Shown here piece after piece: positions 43,671 through 52,319 of a DNA stretch of 64,000 nucleotides (position 1 is the stretch's first letter; each line of letters starts with the position of its first letter). The notes beneath the pieces were generated by a model, which was not told the DNA's origin, ran no database searches, and was given only the letters and a program-made list of their open reading frames with translations. The position numbers and the translations under genes are program-made. Source of the DNA: Kiloniella laminariae DSM 19542. Its GTDB lineage: Bacteria > Pseudomonadota > Alphaproteobacteria > Kiloniellales > Kiloniellaceae. The stretch spans positions 250,075-314,074 of the forward strand of contig NZ_KB893146.1 of the NCBI RefSeq assembly GCF_000374005.1. The letters are read 5' to 3'.

Positions 43671-44639
43671 TTGCTATCGCAGGGCAAGGTTTCTAAATTG
43701 GCGCTCAACTTTATTTCGGATCTTTTTAAGACTATGGCAAGCAAAGACATCTGGTCCCGATTGACTGTGCTGACTGTCACCCACAATGGGGGGGAGGTGG
43801 TTGGCAATATGTTGAAAACTATACCAGCTCAAGCTTCATTGATTGTGGTAGATAATGCTTCGACTGACGATACTCTTGATATCGTGCGATCATTAGCGCC
43901 AAAGGCGAAGTTGATCTGCAATGAAATCGGCCTTGGTTATGGCAACGGGATGAATTGTGGTCTCCAGGTCGTAGAAACCGAGTTTGCCTTGCTGGTAAAT
44001 CCTGATTCAGTTCTGACAGAAGAAGCAATCACGGCTTTGATCGAGGCGGCGGACCGTTTCCCGGAAGGCGGTCTTTTCGGGCCGACTGTTCTCAACCCTG
44101 ATGGTTCCATCGAGCTTTCGCATGATGTAAACATGTTTGCCCGTTCTGCTCTTGGGAAAAGAGTAGGGGAAGTTTCTCCCGAAGGGCCAATCAGTGCAGA
44201 TTTTGTTTCTGGCGCTGTGGTGCTGTTGCGTATGGCTGCAGGTCGTGAAGTTGGTTTCTTTGATCCGGAAATTTTTCTTTATTATGAGGATGATGATATT
44301 TGTACCCGCCTTCGTCAGGCGGGGCATAGTGTTATTCTGGTTCCTTCGGCGGTGATTACGCATATCGGCGGTGGGTCGGTGCGACCAAATCAGGCGTATT
44401 ATTGGGAAAAATTCTGGCATATTTCCTGGTCCCGGCTTTATTTCGAGAAAAAATATCATGGAACCAGCTCTGCCCGGCGGTTAGGCTGGCGTTATGCCTT
44501 ACGGTATGCATTGAAAGCAGTTGGCTACATGCTGGTCTGGAATAAAACCAAAGCCTGGAGAGATGCTGCCCGCTGTGCAGGTGCTCTTGGTTTTCTGTTT
44601 GGTAAGCGGGCCTCGGTCATGCCAGTGGCTACAGCTTGA
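43671..44639 (+). CDS. GT2 family glycosyltransferase (rhamnosyltransferase-like)
   Basis: A 322-residue glycosyltransferase with the GT2 fold: TVLTVTHNGGEVVGNML, VVDNASTDDTLDI, the nucleotide-metal motif region LLVNPDSVL, and FLYYEDDDICTRLRQAG, resembling WbbL-type rhamnosyl transferases. It begins at a TTG at 43671 with AGGGGA seven bases upstream. The ATG at 43734 (301 residues) is an alternative with a poorer site. It is the first gene of a co-directional CDP-sugar cluster, so the product is probably a 6-deoxyhexosyl transferase for a surface polysaccharide; the acceptor is unknown. Confidence 0.88.
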   Translation: MLSQGKVSKLALNFISDLFKTMASKDIWSRLTVLTVTHNGGEVVGNMLKTIPAQASLIVVDNASTDDTLDIVRSLAPKAKLICNEIGLGYGNGMNCGLQVVETEFALLVNPDSVLTEEAITALIEAADRFPEGGLFGPTVLNPDGSIELSHDVNMFARSALGKRVGEVSPEGPISADFVSGAVVLLRMAAGREVGFFDPEIFLYYEDDDICTRLRQAGHSVILVPSAVITHIGGGSVRPNQAYYWEKFWHISWSRLYFEKKYHGTSSARRLGWRYALRYALKAVGYMLVWNKTKAWRDAARCAGALGFLFGKRASVMPVATA

Positions 44640-44659
44640 TAAAAAGAAAGTAAGTGACA

Positions 44660-45430
44660 ATGAAAGCAGTGATCCTTGCGGGTGGACTGGGAAGCCGGAT
44701 TTCAGAAGAGACAGATCTGAAACCCAAACCGATGGTCGAGATTGGCGGCATGCCTATTCTCTGGCATATCATGAAAATTTACAGCAGCAACGGGATCAAT
44801 GAATTTGTCATATGCCTTGGTTACAAGGGCTATGTGATCAAGGAATATTTTGCCAACTATTTCCTGCACAATGCGGATGTGACGATTGATCTGGCCAATA
44901 ACCAGCTGGAATATCACGCGTCAAAAGCTGAATCCTGGAAAATCTCATTGGTTGATACAGGCCCGATGACCCAGACGGGGGGGCGTGTCCGCCGTGTTGC
45001 GCCGTATCTGGACAAGGACGAACCTTTCTGTCTGACTTACGGAGACGGTGTCGGAAACGTGAATGTGCGTGAGGCTATTGCCCTGCATAAAAAATCCGGC
45101 CGCAAGGCGACGATGACCGTTGTCACTCCTCCCGGCCGTTTCGGTGCTGCGATTATTGAGGGAGACGGGGTTTCGGCTTTTACAGAAAAACCGCACGGGG
45201 AACAGGGCCGGATCAATGCGGGATATTTTGTCTGTGATCCGTCGGTTATCGACCTGATTGATGGGGACACAACAGTCTGGGAGAAAGAACCACTGCAGAA
45301 GCTGGCGGCACAGGGCGAACTGACGGCTTACAGCCATGACGGTTTCTGGCAACCGATGGATACCCTGCGAGAGAAAAACGAGCTGGAAGCTTTGTGGGCC
45401 AGCGGGAAAGCTCCTTGGAAGATCTGGTGA
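44660..45430 (+). CDS. rfbF: Glucose-1-phosphate cytidylyltransferase RfbF
   Basis: Makes CDP-glucose from CTP and glucose-1-phosphate. The 256-residue protein starts MKAVILAGGLGSRISEETDL with the nucleotidyltransferase signature (LAGGLGSR) and PKPMVEIGG. It continues with YGDGVGNVNV and ends in the RfbF-typical HDGFWQPMDTLREKNELEALW, which separates it from GalU/RmlA-type enzymes. The ATG at 44660 was preferred to a GTG two codons upstream. It leads into rfbG after 28 bp. Confidence 0.95.
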   Translation: MKAVILAGGLGSRISEETDLKPKPMVEIGGMPILWHIMKIYSSNGINEFVICLGYKGYVIKEYFANYFLHNADVTIDLANNQLEYHASKAESWKISLVDTGPMTQTGGRVRRVAPYLDKDEPFCLTYGDGVGNVNVREAIALHKKSGRKATMTVVTPPGRFGAAIIEGDGVSAFTEKPHGEQGRINAGYFVCDPSVIDLIDGDTTVWEKEPLQKLAAQGELTAYSHDGFWQPMDTLREKNELEALWASGKAPWKIW

Positions 45431-45458
45431 TTATCATCTTGATGACAGCGAGGATTTG

Positions 45459-46517
45459 ATGGGGCTGAATCCCGATTTTTGGCGCGGCAAACGCGTTCTG
45501 CTGACCGGGCATACGGGTTTTAAGGGGGCTTGGCTAAACCAGTGGCTTCGTTTGATGGGGGCGGATGTTCTTGGATTTTCCCTTGCACCGGAAACCAATC
45601 CCAATCTACATGATTTGCTTGACCTCTCTGAGGAGAAAAGCTGCATTGGGGATCTTCGTGATCTTCGCATGGTCAAATCAGTCGTTGCACAACATCAGCC
45701 ACAAATTGTTCTGCATCTTGCGGCACAGGCGCTGGTGCGCAGAAGTTATCGGGATCCACTGGAAAGTTTCTCGACGAATGTGATGGGCACAGCCAATCTG
45801 CTGGAGGCTTTGCGCGACTGTCCTTCGCTTGAAGCGGTTCTGGTCGTCACGAGTGACAAGGCTTATGAGAACGACGAGCGTGCTGTCCCTTTCCGTGAGG
45901 GTGACGCATTGGGAGGGAAGGATCCCTACAGTGCGTCAAAAGGCTGTCAGGAGATCATCACGCATAGCTACGCTCGCAGTTTCTTTTCAGGCAAATCCAT
46001 TCCGGTGGGAACCGCCCGTGCAGGCAACGTTATCGGAGGAGGTGACTGGTCTGATGATCGTTTGATGACAGATGTGATCGCGGCTCTATACAACGGAAAA
46101 GACATTATCCTGCGCAATCCCCTGGCAACCAGACCCTGGCAACATGTGTTGGAACCGCTGGGCGGTTATCTGCTTTTTGCGCAGAAGCTTGCGAAGAAAG
46201 AAGTTAATCTTCCGGCTGTTAATTTCGGGCCAGAGGGTTCTGCCACTGTTCAAGCTGTTGTTGAAAAAATTTGCTGCCTCTGGGGTGGTGGTAGCCGCTG
46301 GGTGCAGGATGAGGCCGAACAGCCTGCGGAAGCCCATGCTTTGGCGCTGGATGTGAACCTTGCAGCTGAAAAATTGGGCTGGCGACCTTTATTGGGGTTT
46401 GAGGAAACGCTGCAGTGGATTGTTTCCTGGCACAAGACACATAAAGATGGCGGGGATGTCAAAAAAATGACCCTTGCGCAAATTTCTACCTTTCAAAGCT
46501 TACTGGCGGGATCATGA
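45459..46517 (+). CDS. rfbG: CDP-glucose 4,6-dehydratase RfbG
   Basis: Converts CDP-glucose to CDP-4-keto-6-deoxyglucose. The 352-residue extended SDR has FWRGKRVLLTGHTGFKGAWL (8-27), VLHLAAQALVRRSY, the catalytic pair in YSASKGCQEI and the RfbG-like ARAGNVIGGGDWS. GAGGA stands just before the ATG at 45459; the frame upstream of it belongs to rfbF in another frame. Its last four bases overlap the methyltransferase start (ATGA). Confidence 0.95.
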   Translation: MGLNPDFWRGKRVLLTGHTGFKGAWLNQWLRLMGADVLGFSLAPETNPNLHDLLDLSEEKSCIGDLRDLRMVKSVVAQHQPQIVLHLAAQALVRRSYRDPLESFSTNVMGTANLLEALRDCPSLEAVLVVTSDKAYENDERAVPFREGDALGGKDPYSASKGCQEIITHSYARSFFSGKSIPVGTARAGNVIGGGDWSDDRLMTDVIAALYNGKDIILRNPLATRPWQHVLEPLGGYLLFAQKLAKKEVNLPAVNFGPEGSATVQAVVEKICCLWGGGSRWVQDEAEQPAEAHALALDVNLAAEKLGWRPLLGFEETLQWIVSWHKTHKDGGDVKKMTLAQISTFQSLLAGS

Positions 46518-47746
46518 GCAGTCTACATTGCCGTTCTTGTGGAACGGAACTTAAACACACTTTTCTGGATCTCGGGCAGACCCCGCTGGCGAATTCTTAC
46601 ATAAAAAAAGAAAATGAAAAAACGGCTGAAAAACAGTATCCGCTACACGCACGGGTCTGCCATAGCTGTTTTCTGGTTCAGGTCGAGGACGTGGTACCTC
46701 CAGAGGATATCTTTTCCGATTACGCCTATTTCTCGTCCTACGCATCAAGTTGGGTTGAGCATGCAAAAAGCTATGCAGACAATGCAATCAGGCGGTTCGA
46801 TCTGACTGAGAAGAGCTTTGTCGTTGAGGTTGCCTCGAACGATGGCTATCTGCTCCAGCATTTTGTAAAGCAGTCAATCCCGGTTCTGGGGGTTGAGCCT
46901 GCAGCGAATGTAGCGGTGGAAGCACGTAAAAAATCAGTACCAACTACGGTTGCCTTCTTTGGTCGGGAAACCGCTCTGAAGGTGCGCGCGGATCACGGAC
47001 CTGCCGATCTGATGGCCGCAAACAACGTCCTGGCACATGTTCCCGATATCAATGACTTTGTAGCCGGATTTGAGACTCTGCTCAGTGATAAAGGGGTTGT
47101 CAGCTTTGAATTTCCAAGTTTGCTCAAACTGATCGAGAATGTCCAGTTTGATACGATTTATCATGAGCATTTTTCCTATCTCTCGCTCTTTGCGATTGAG
47201 AAATGTTTCTCGCGCAATGGACTGAAGGTCTTTGATGTTGAAGAGCTCTCCACACATGGCGGTTCCTACAGGGTTTGGGCCTGCAAGAGGGATGCAGATC
47301 GGGCAGAGACAGAACAGCTGGTGAAAACCAGACAGGGTGAACAACTTGCCAAACTTGATTCTCTTGCCGGATATCAGAACTTTGAGCCCCGGGTACAGAA
47401 ATTGCGCGACGATTTATTGATTTTTCTCAAGCAGGCTAAAGCAGATGGTAAACGGGTCATCGGTTATGGTGCTGCAGCCAAGGGAAACACACTTCTAAAT
47501 TACTGCGGGATTGATTCGGAGTTGATTTCGCATGTGGCTGACTTGAATCCTCACAAGCAGAATACCCTGCTTCCGGGCAGCCGGATTCCTGTGATTTCCC
47601 CGGACGAAATTTCTAATCTCAAGCCTGATTACATTCTTATTCTGCCGTGGAATCTCAAAGTGGAAATTTCGAGCTCTCTAGCTTACGTCCGGGACTGGGG
47701 TTGTCACTTTGTCATTCCTGTACCATCGACCGAGGTTCTTGCGTGA
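46514..47746 (+). CDS. C-methyltransferase with N-terminal zinc motif (NDP-hexose 3-C-methyltransferase type)
   Basis: A 410-residue SAM-dependent enzyme. Residues 6-52 carry two CxxC pairs (C6/C9, C49/C52) of the putative zinc-binding Methyltransf_13 domain. The SAM-binding loop is VVEVASNDGYLLQ (103-115). The C-terminal Methyltransf_14 part has VIGYGAAAKGNTLLNY and PDYILILPWNLKVEI. Relatives such as TylC3/EryB3 put a methyl on C3 of NDP-4-keto-deoxysugars. Here the substrate is probably the CDP-4-keto-6-deoxyhexose from RfbG, inferred from the ATGA overlap with rfbG and the GTGA overlap with the next gene. Confidence 0.88.
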   Translation: MSSLHCRSCGTELKHTFLDLGQTPLANSYIKKENEKTAEKQYPLHARVCHSCFLVQVEDVVPPEDIFSDYAYFSSYASSWVEHAKSYADNAIRRFDLTEKSFVVEVASNDGYLLQHFVKQSIPVLGVEPAANVAVEARKKSVPTTVAFFGRETALKVRADHGPADLMAANNVLAHVPDINDFVAGFETLLSDKGVVSFEFPSLLKLIENVQFDTIYHEHFSYLSLFAIEKCFSRNGLKVFDVEELSTHGGSYRVWACKRDADRAETEQLVKTRQGEQLAKLDSLAGYQNFEPRVQKLRDDLLIFLKQAKADGKRVIGYGAAAKGNTLLNYCGIDSELISHVADLNPHKQNTLLPGSRIPVISPDEISNLKPDYILILPWNLKVEISSSLAYVRDWGCHFVIPVPSTEVLA

Positions 47747-48276
47747 AGTTTCTCTCCACAGATATCAAAGGCCTGTTCCTCTGCGAACTGGAGCCGATAA
47801 GTGATGAGAGAGGTTTTTTTTCACGCGCCTTCTGTGGCAAGGAATTTTCAGAAAAGGCGACCGACTTTACCGTGTCCCAAATCAACCTTTCTGGCAATGT
47901 GAACCGGGGAACACTCCGGGGATTGCATTATCAGGGAGTACCTGTCCCCGACCCCAAGGTGGTTCGCTGCATTCGTGGCGCGGTCTGGGATGTGGTGGTT
48001 GATTTGCGCCAGAATTCGCCGAGCTATCTCAAGTGGATCGGGGCAGAACTTACGGCTGACAACCGCAAGGCCTTTGTGATTCCCGGCGGCTGTGCACACG
48101 GTTTTCTGACTCTCGAAGATAACAGTGAACTGCTCTACCTGATGGGGGCAGATTTTGTTCCAGAACTGGCCCGAGGCCAACGCTGGGATGACCCCGCCTT
48201 TGGGATTGAATGGCCGGAAAAACCGCTGGTGATTAGTGAGCGCGATGCAAATTACCCGGATTATGTTCTGCCATGA
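47743..48276 (+). CDS. RfbC/RmlC-like NDP-4-keto-6-deoxyhexose epimerase
   Basis: A 177-residue cupin-fold epimerase starting at a GTG that overlaps the previous stop (GTGA). Family motifs are DERGFFSRAF, GTLRGLHYQG (catalytic histidine), VVRCIRGAVWDVVVDLR and IPGGCAHGFLTLED. In the CDP pathway it would epimerise C5, or C3 and C5, of the 4-keto sugar, possibly after methylation. A single-centre epimerase acting on a 3-C-methylated sugar is plausible, since C3 then carries no proton to exchange. It overlaps the next gene by ATGA. Confidence 0.88.
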   Translation: MKFLSTDIKGLFLCELEPISDERGFFSRAFCGKEFSEKATDFTVSQINLSGNVNRGTLRGLHYQGVPVPDPKVVRCIRGAVWDVVVDLRQNSPSYLKWIGAELTADNRKAFVIPGGCAHGFLTLEDNSELLYLMGADFVPELARGQRWDDPAFGIEWPEKPLVISERDANYPDYVLP

Positions 48277-49196
48277 GCAGGATCCTTGTAACAGGTGGCA
48301 ATGGATTTATCGGCCAGCACAGTGTTACAGCCCTGCAAACCGCAGGGCACGAAGTAATTCGGCTTCTACGAAACGCACCCAGTCCTGCTGATGAGAAAAC
48401 GGGCTGCATCATTGTCGGAGATTTGCTCCGTGACGGTGAGCCGGAACGGATCGCCCGTGATGTCAGAGCAGATCTGCTGGTGCACCTGGCCTGGGAAACG
48501 GAACACGGTCAGTTCTGGCACGCCGAAATCAACAGGCGCTGGGAAACCCAGTCGGTCCGTCTTGTCGAGGCTTTCTGGAATTCAGGGGGGATAAAAGCGG
48601 TTTGTGCCGGCACCTGTGCTGAATATGACTGGAACGCCCTTGGGCCAAATAAGGATCTCGATGAAGAGGACTCTTCCCTTGTTCCTGCGACGCTCTATGG
48701 GCAGAGCAAGTTTTCCTGTTTTAAGACTCTGAACGACAAAAGTGTTGCGGGTGCTGGAGCATTGGCATGGGGGCGGGTTTTCTTGTTATTTGGACGAGGA
48801 GAAACCCCGGGCCGTTTCATTCCTTCTATAATGCGGGCCTTGCTCGCGAACAAGGAAGCGCCCATGTCTTCGGGGAAGCAGGTGCGTGATTTTCTTGACA
48901 GCAGGGATGTCGGTGCAGCTTTTGCGGCGCTTGCTTTATCCGAAGTAGAAGGTGCGGTGAATATCTCGTCAGGAGAGGGACGGAGCCTTCTGTCAGTTGC
49001 CCGGATGATTGCAGACAAACTTGGCAACCGGGATTTGCTACGACCAGGTACTTATCCTGACCGGGAAGGCGAACCGCATCGTCTGGTGGGATGTAATAAA
49101 AAACTGATAGGTGAAGTCGGCTTTAGCTCCCGATATTCACTTGAGCAGGGGCTTGATCATAGCCTTTCCTACTGGAAGCATCAGATGGATTTATAA
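48273..49196 (+). CDS. NAD-dependent epimerase/dehydratase (likely 4-ketoreductase)
   Basis: A 307-residue extended SDR with VTGGNGFIGQHSV (6-18), LVHLAWETEHGQFW, the catalytic YGQSKF and a substrate-side QVRDFLDSRDVGAAF. It ends the CDP-sugar operon, coupled to the upstream epimerase by an ATGA overlap. The final step of such a pathway is usually reduction of the 4-keto group, so a CDP-4-keto-hexose reductase is the best guess. A shared terminator with the convergent aldehyde dehydrogenase gene follows. Confidence 0.85.
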   Translation: MSRILVTGGNGFIGQHSVTALQTAGHEVIRLLRNAPSPADEKTGCIIVGDLLRDGEPERIARDVRADLLVHLAWETEHGQFWHAEINRRWETQSVRLVEAFWNSGGIKAVCAGTCAEYDWNALGPNKDLDEEDSSLVPATLYGQSKFSCFKTLNDKSVAGAGALAWGRVFLLFGRGETPGRFIPSIMRALLANKEAPMSSGKQVRDFLDSRDVGAAFAALALSEVEGAVNISSGEGRSLLSVARMIADKLGNRDLLRPGTYPDREGEPHRLVGCNKKLIGEVGFSSRYSLEQGLDHSLSYWKHQMDL

Positions 49197-49250
49197 AGGC
49201 AAAATTTATCTGCTAGTCGAAACGATCTCTGATTTTCGATTAAATAAAAA

Positions 49251-49280
49251 AACCCGGCTCGTTCAGAGCCGGGTTTTTTA
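49251..49280. terminator. Bidirectional terminator of the CDP-sugar operon and aldehyde dehydrogenase gene
   Basis: AACCCGGCTC-GTTCA-GAGCCGGGTT is a perfect 10-bp stem with TTTTTA after and AAAAA before it, between convergent stops at 49196 and 49299. Confidence 0.85.
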
Positions 49281-49298
49281 TTGGAACTTATCTGCCTA

Positions 49299-50690
49299 TC
49301 AGATTTTGGTACGCAGGTGGAAGGACTTTGGACGGGTCAGGTGCTCGTAGGCAACAGCTGAGAGGCTACAGCCGCGGCCGGAATTTTTGACGCCGGTCCA
49401 GGCCAGGGCGGGATCGAGATAATCACAGCGGTTCATGAACCAGGTGCCGGTTTCAATGTTGTCGCCGATGGCCAGCGCAGCCTCGACATCATTGGTCCAG
49501 ATCGACGCGGTCAGGCCGAATTCGCTGTCGTTCATCAGTTTGATGGCTTCTTCGTCGGAAGAAACCTTCATCACGCCGACGACAGGGCCAAAGCTCTCTT
49601 CATTCATGACGCGCATGGAGTGATCGACGTTCACGACCAGCTGTGGTGCAAGGTAGGGGGTTCCCTCCTTGTTTGCGGCAAAGAAACCGGGATCGATCAG
49701 GGCAGAGGCACCAGCCTTGACGGCATCGGCAACCTGGCTGCGGACAAAGTCGGCGGCACTGGTTTTGACAACTGGACCGAGGTTGGTATTGGCATCTGTC
49801 GGATTGCCGAGCTTGTACTGTTTGATGAGATCTACAGCACCGGAGACAAAATCGTCATAGACGGAGGCGTGAACGTAGATCCGCTCGATACCGCAGCAGG
49901 ACTGGCCGGAGTTGAACATGGCTCCATCAACAAGGCTTTCAACAGCGTAGGCAACGTTTGCATCAGCACGAACATAACCGGGGTCTTTGCCACCAAGCTC
50001 GAGACCTGTTGCGATGAAGCGTCCGGATGCGGCTTTCTGGATCGCATGACCTGCGGGCACGGAACCGGTGAAGTTGACAAAATCAACACCATCCGTGCCG
50101 ATCAGGCGGGCAGCGCCATCGTGGCTCATATGCAGATGCTGGAATACGCCATCCGGCAAACCCGCAGCTTTGAAGGCTTCGGTAAAGCGTTCGGCGCAAA
50201 GCGGGGTCTGGGCCGCGTGTTTCAGGAGCACTGTGTTGCCGGAAAGCAGGGCAGGAACAATACAGTTGACCGCGGTCATCAGCGGGAAGTTCCAGGGGGC
50301 AACGACGAAGACAACGCCCAGTGCTTCCTTGCGGATGAAGCGGGTGAAGCCTTCTTTGTCGCCCACATTCCGGTCAGCAAGGGATTCCGGGGCGATCTGG
50401 ATCATGTAGCGGGCGCGTTCCTCGAAACCGCGAATTTCACCGGGGGACTGGGAAATCGGGCGGCCGATCTGCCAGGTGATCTCCTCGGCAATCGCGGCGC
50501 TATTGGCGACAAAGTAATCGACGGCCTTGCTGATCAGGGCCTGTTTCTCGCTCAAAGGAACCTTGCGCCAGCTTTTCTGGGCGGCGACAGATTTGTCCAG
50601 GGCGGCCTGGATGTCACGGTCACTGGCCAGTGGACGTTCCACATAAACGGAACCGTCAACAGGTGAGATGCATTTTAAAATTTCGCTCAT
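49299..50690 (-). CDS. NAD(P)-dependent aldehyde dehydrogenase
   Basis: A 463-residue ALDH superfamily enzyme oxidising an aldehyde to an acid. It has APWNFPLMTAVN (131-142), FTGSVPAG (207-214), the general base E231 in GLELGGKDP and the nucleophile in FNSGQSCCG (C265). The start at 50690 follows AAGGAG; an upstream frame to 50762 is non-homologous. The substrate is not clear. The upstream 435 bp contain inverted and tandem repeats that could regulate it. Confidence 0.92.
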   Translation of the reverse strand: MSEILKCISPVDGSVYVERPLASDRDIQAALDKSVAAQKSWRKVPLSEKQALISKAVDYFVANSAAIAEEITWQIGRPISQSPGEIRGFEERARYMIQIAPESLADRNVGDKEGFTRFIRKEALGVVFVVAPWNFPLMTAVNCIVPALLSGNTVLLKHAAQTPLCAERFTEAFKAAGLPDGVFQHLHMSHDGAARLIGTDGVDFVNFTGSVPAGHAIQKAASGRFIATGLELGGKDPGYVRADANVAYAVESLVDGAMFNSGQSCCGIERIYVHASVYDDFVSGAVDLIKQYKLGNPTDANTNLGPVVKTSAADFVRSQVADAVKAGASALIDPGFFAANKEGTPYLAPQLVVNVDHSMRVMNEESFGPVVGVMKVSSDEEAIKLMNDSEFGLTASIWTNDVEAALAIGDNIETGTWFMNRCDYLDPALAWTGVKNSGRGCSLSAVAYEHLTRPKSFHLRTKI

Positions 50691-50781
50691 GGAAGGGGCT
50701 CTCCTTGGTGTTGTGGAGTGTTTTTGTGCGATAGTCTTAAACTGAAGCAGAGAAGGCGACAAGAGAGGCAGAAGGAAGCCC

Positions 50782-50825
50782 AGCTATGCAAATTATGCAT
50801 GGCTGTAAGCGAAAAATGCATAGCT
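50782..50825. promoter_or_regulatory. 9-bp inverted repeat upstream of the aldehyde dehydrogenase gene
   Basis: AGCTATGCA (50782-50790) and TGCATAGCT (50817-50825) are exact complements, with a third ATGCAT between them. It is about 100 bp upstream of the ALDH start and is a candidate operator. Confidence 0.45.
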
Positions 50826-50884
50826 AGATCTTTTGCTTCTGCATCCTGGAAGAGTGACTTGTTCTTTAATTCATCTGCACTGGC

Positions 50885-50932
50885 AGGTCTACTATCCAGG
50901 TCTACTATCCAGGCTAATATCCAGGCTAATAT
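50885..50932. repeat. Short tandem repeat, four units of 12-13 bp
   Basis: Two exact copies of AGGTCTACTATCC are followed by AGGCTAATATCC and a partial fourth AGGCTAATAT. The units resemble each other (AGG-CTA-TAT-CC). They lie beside a palindrome at 50934-50947, so they may be protein-binding iterons or slippage products. Confidence 0.75.
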
Positions 50933-50933
50933 A

Positions 50934-50947
50934 TTGTACCTGTACAA
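50934..50947. promoter_or_regulatory. Palindrome TTGTAC-CT-GTACAA
   Basis: A perfect 6-bp inverted repeat with a 2-bp spacer directly follows the tandem repeat. It is a candidate operator for either divergent gene. Confidence 0.4.
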
Positions 50948-51125
50948 AAAAATCCTCTCGCGTCCCTAGCTTTATTTAATTAAGGACTCGTTAAGATTAA
51001 GAGAATAAACTATGTTATAACCAGATTTTTATCAGAGCACGTAGCTCAACCGCACGGATAGTCAGAAAGAACTGTGAAAGTTCTTTTGTCAGGCGATCAT
51101 GTGGGGACCTCAGGAGGAGGAAAAA

Positions 51126-52220
51126 ATGGCACTTTCCGCTTTGGGACTGCTGCAGCAGGGCCTCGACAGGCTGCGCGGATTCCCTGATCAATCTTCAGAT
51201 AAAACCCTTCCCCAGAATGCCAATGCTACAGGGCAGGCAGGTGGGCAAGCGCGTGCCAACGGGCAAAATTCCCTGGCAGGAGAGGCGAATTCGGGTAAAT
51301 CCGGGCGCCGCCCCTTCAAGGATGCTGTCGACGTTCCGGCCAGCCTTTTGAAGAACAGGGCCGGGGATGTCGAAAAGGGTGATAAGAAACAAACAGCGGA
51401 TGTCGCCGTTAGTCCGAGTGAAGCAATCCAAAAACTTCTCGGCTCGGCACTTGATGCTATTGTTGGTACACTGGCAGAAGTCTTTGAGCGCCTTGGCAGT
51501 ACCAAAGAAGCCGCGCTTGAGTTTGCACAGGGCCTGGTTAATTCCATTAAACAGGGAGCCAGCAGTTCGGACGAGTTCAGTTTTTCCTTTGAGCAGGCGG
51601 TTTCAATCAACTCCCGCAAGGCGGTTTCCTACAGCGGGGCTGATGGAACTGGTTCGGGGGTTACTGAGCGGGCCTATCTTGCCGTTCAGTCGCTGGATAT
51701 CTATGTGAACAACAAAACCGGCGAGTTTTCCTTTAACTTTGCTTCTGTACAGGCCGAAGTGACAAAAACCACAGCCGTTGCCCAATCGTCCTCTGCTGCG
51801 GGCGCAGCCTCTGCCCTGGGTAATGTATTCCAGGCGCTCGGGAATGATTCTTTGCTGGATGCAGGTAATGGTCTGGGACTGGACAAGGCAGGGAAGGGGA
51901 TCGACGAGATCCTGAACCAGCTTGTTGGTCAGCGCAAACAGAACACTTCTGCCGAGGAGACGAGCCCTGCTCTGGAAGGGATACCGCTGATCGGATTACC
52001 GATAGAAGAGCCACTGATCTCCTTGCGTGAACGGGAAGAAATTCCGGCTCGTGGCGAAGGCGAAGATTCTTTTACCCGTTTCCGGGCTGATCTTCTTGTG
52101 TCCTTGGGACAGCTGTTCAATGGGCAAGATGGTCCGGTACTGGAGGACCGCCAGGGCGTTCGGCATTTGCTGCGTGAAGGGCTGGCTGATTTTGCGCCGC
52201 GTGTTGGTGTGGACGCCTGA
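51126..52220 (+). CDS. Unrecognised 364-residue protein
   Basis: The ATG at 51126 has AGGAGG immediately upstream with ideal spacing, so the gene is very likely real. No signal peptide or membrane segment is seen. Residues about 20-95 are low-complexity and polar (N/G/Q/K-rich, ATGQAGGQARANGQN). A helical segment follows (SEAIQKLLGSALDAIVGTL), then beta-like stretches (FSFSFEQAVSIN; SLDIYVNNKTGEFSFNF), an Ala/Ser-rich patch and an acidic C-terminus with SFTRFRADLLVSLGQLFNG. I recognise no family. It stands alone with its own terminator. Confidence 0.75.
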   Translation: MALSALGLLQQGLDRLRGFPDQSSDKTLPQNANATGQAGGQARANGQNSLAGEANSGKSGRRPFKDAVDVPASLLKNRAGDVEKGDKKQTADVAVSPSEAIQKLLGSALDAIVGTLAEVFERLGSTKEAALEFAQGLVNSIKQGASSSDEFSFSFEQAVSINSRKAVSYSGADGTGSGVTERAYLAVQSLDIYVNNKTGEFSFNFASVQAEVTKTTAVAQSSSAAGAASALGNVFQALGNDSLLDAGNGLGLDKAGKGIDEILNQLVGQRKQNTSAEETSPALEGIPLIGLPIEEPLISLREREEIPARGEGEDSFTRFRADLLVSLGQLFNGQDGPVLEDRQGVRHLLREGLADFAPRVGVDA

Positions 52221-52319
52221 AGATAGAGGTTTGATTGTCGTACGGTGTTTGTGGCGACAAAAGGTTTCGGAGGAATGCCTCCGGAAAGCAGAGTGCAGAG
52301 AAAATGTGTTTGTAGCTGG

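Larger units (their letters stand above)
50691..51125. other. 435-bp divergent intergenic region with repeats
   Basis: It separates the aldehyde dehydrogenase gene from an unrecognised gene on the other strand. It contains two inverted repeats and a short tandem repeat (listed separately), then an AT-rich part (50950-51090) suited to a promoter for the rightward gene. No gene or RNA was recognised. Confidence 0.55.

Noticed and set aside
49620-50666. A 348-codon open frame on the plus strand opposite the aldehyde dehydrogenase gene
   Set aside because: It lies wholly inside a clear ALDH gene on the other strand. Its translation is Gly/Asp-rich shadow sequence with no family features, and it has no ribosome site.
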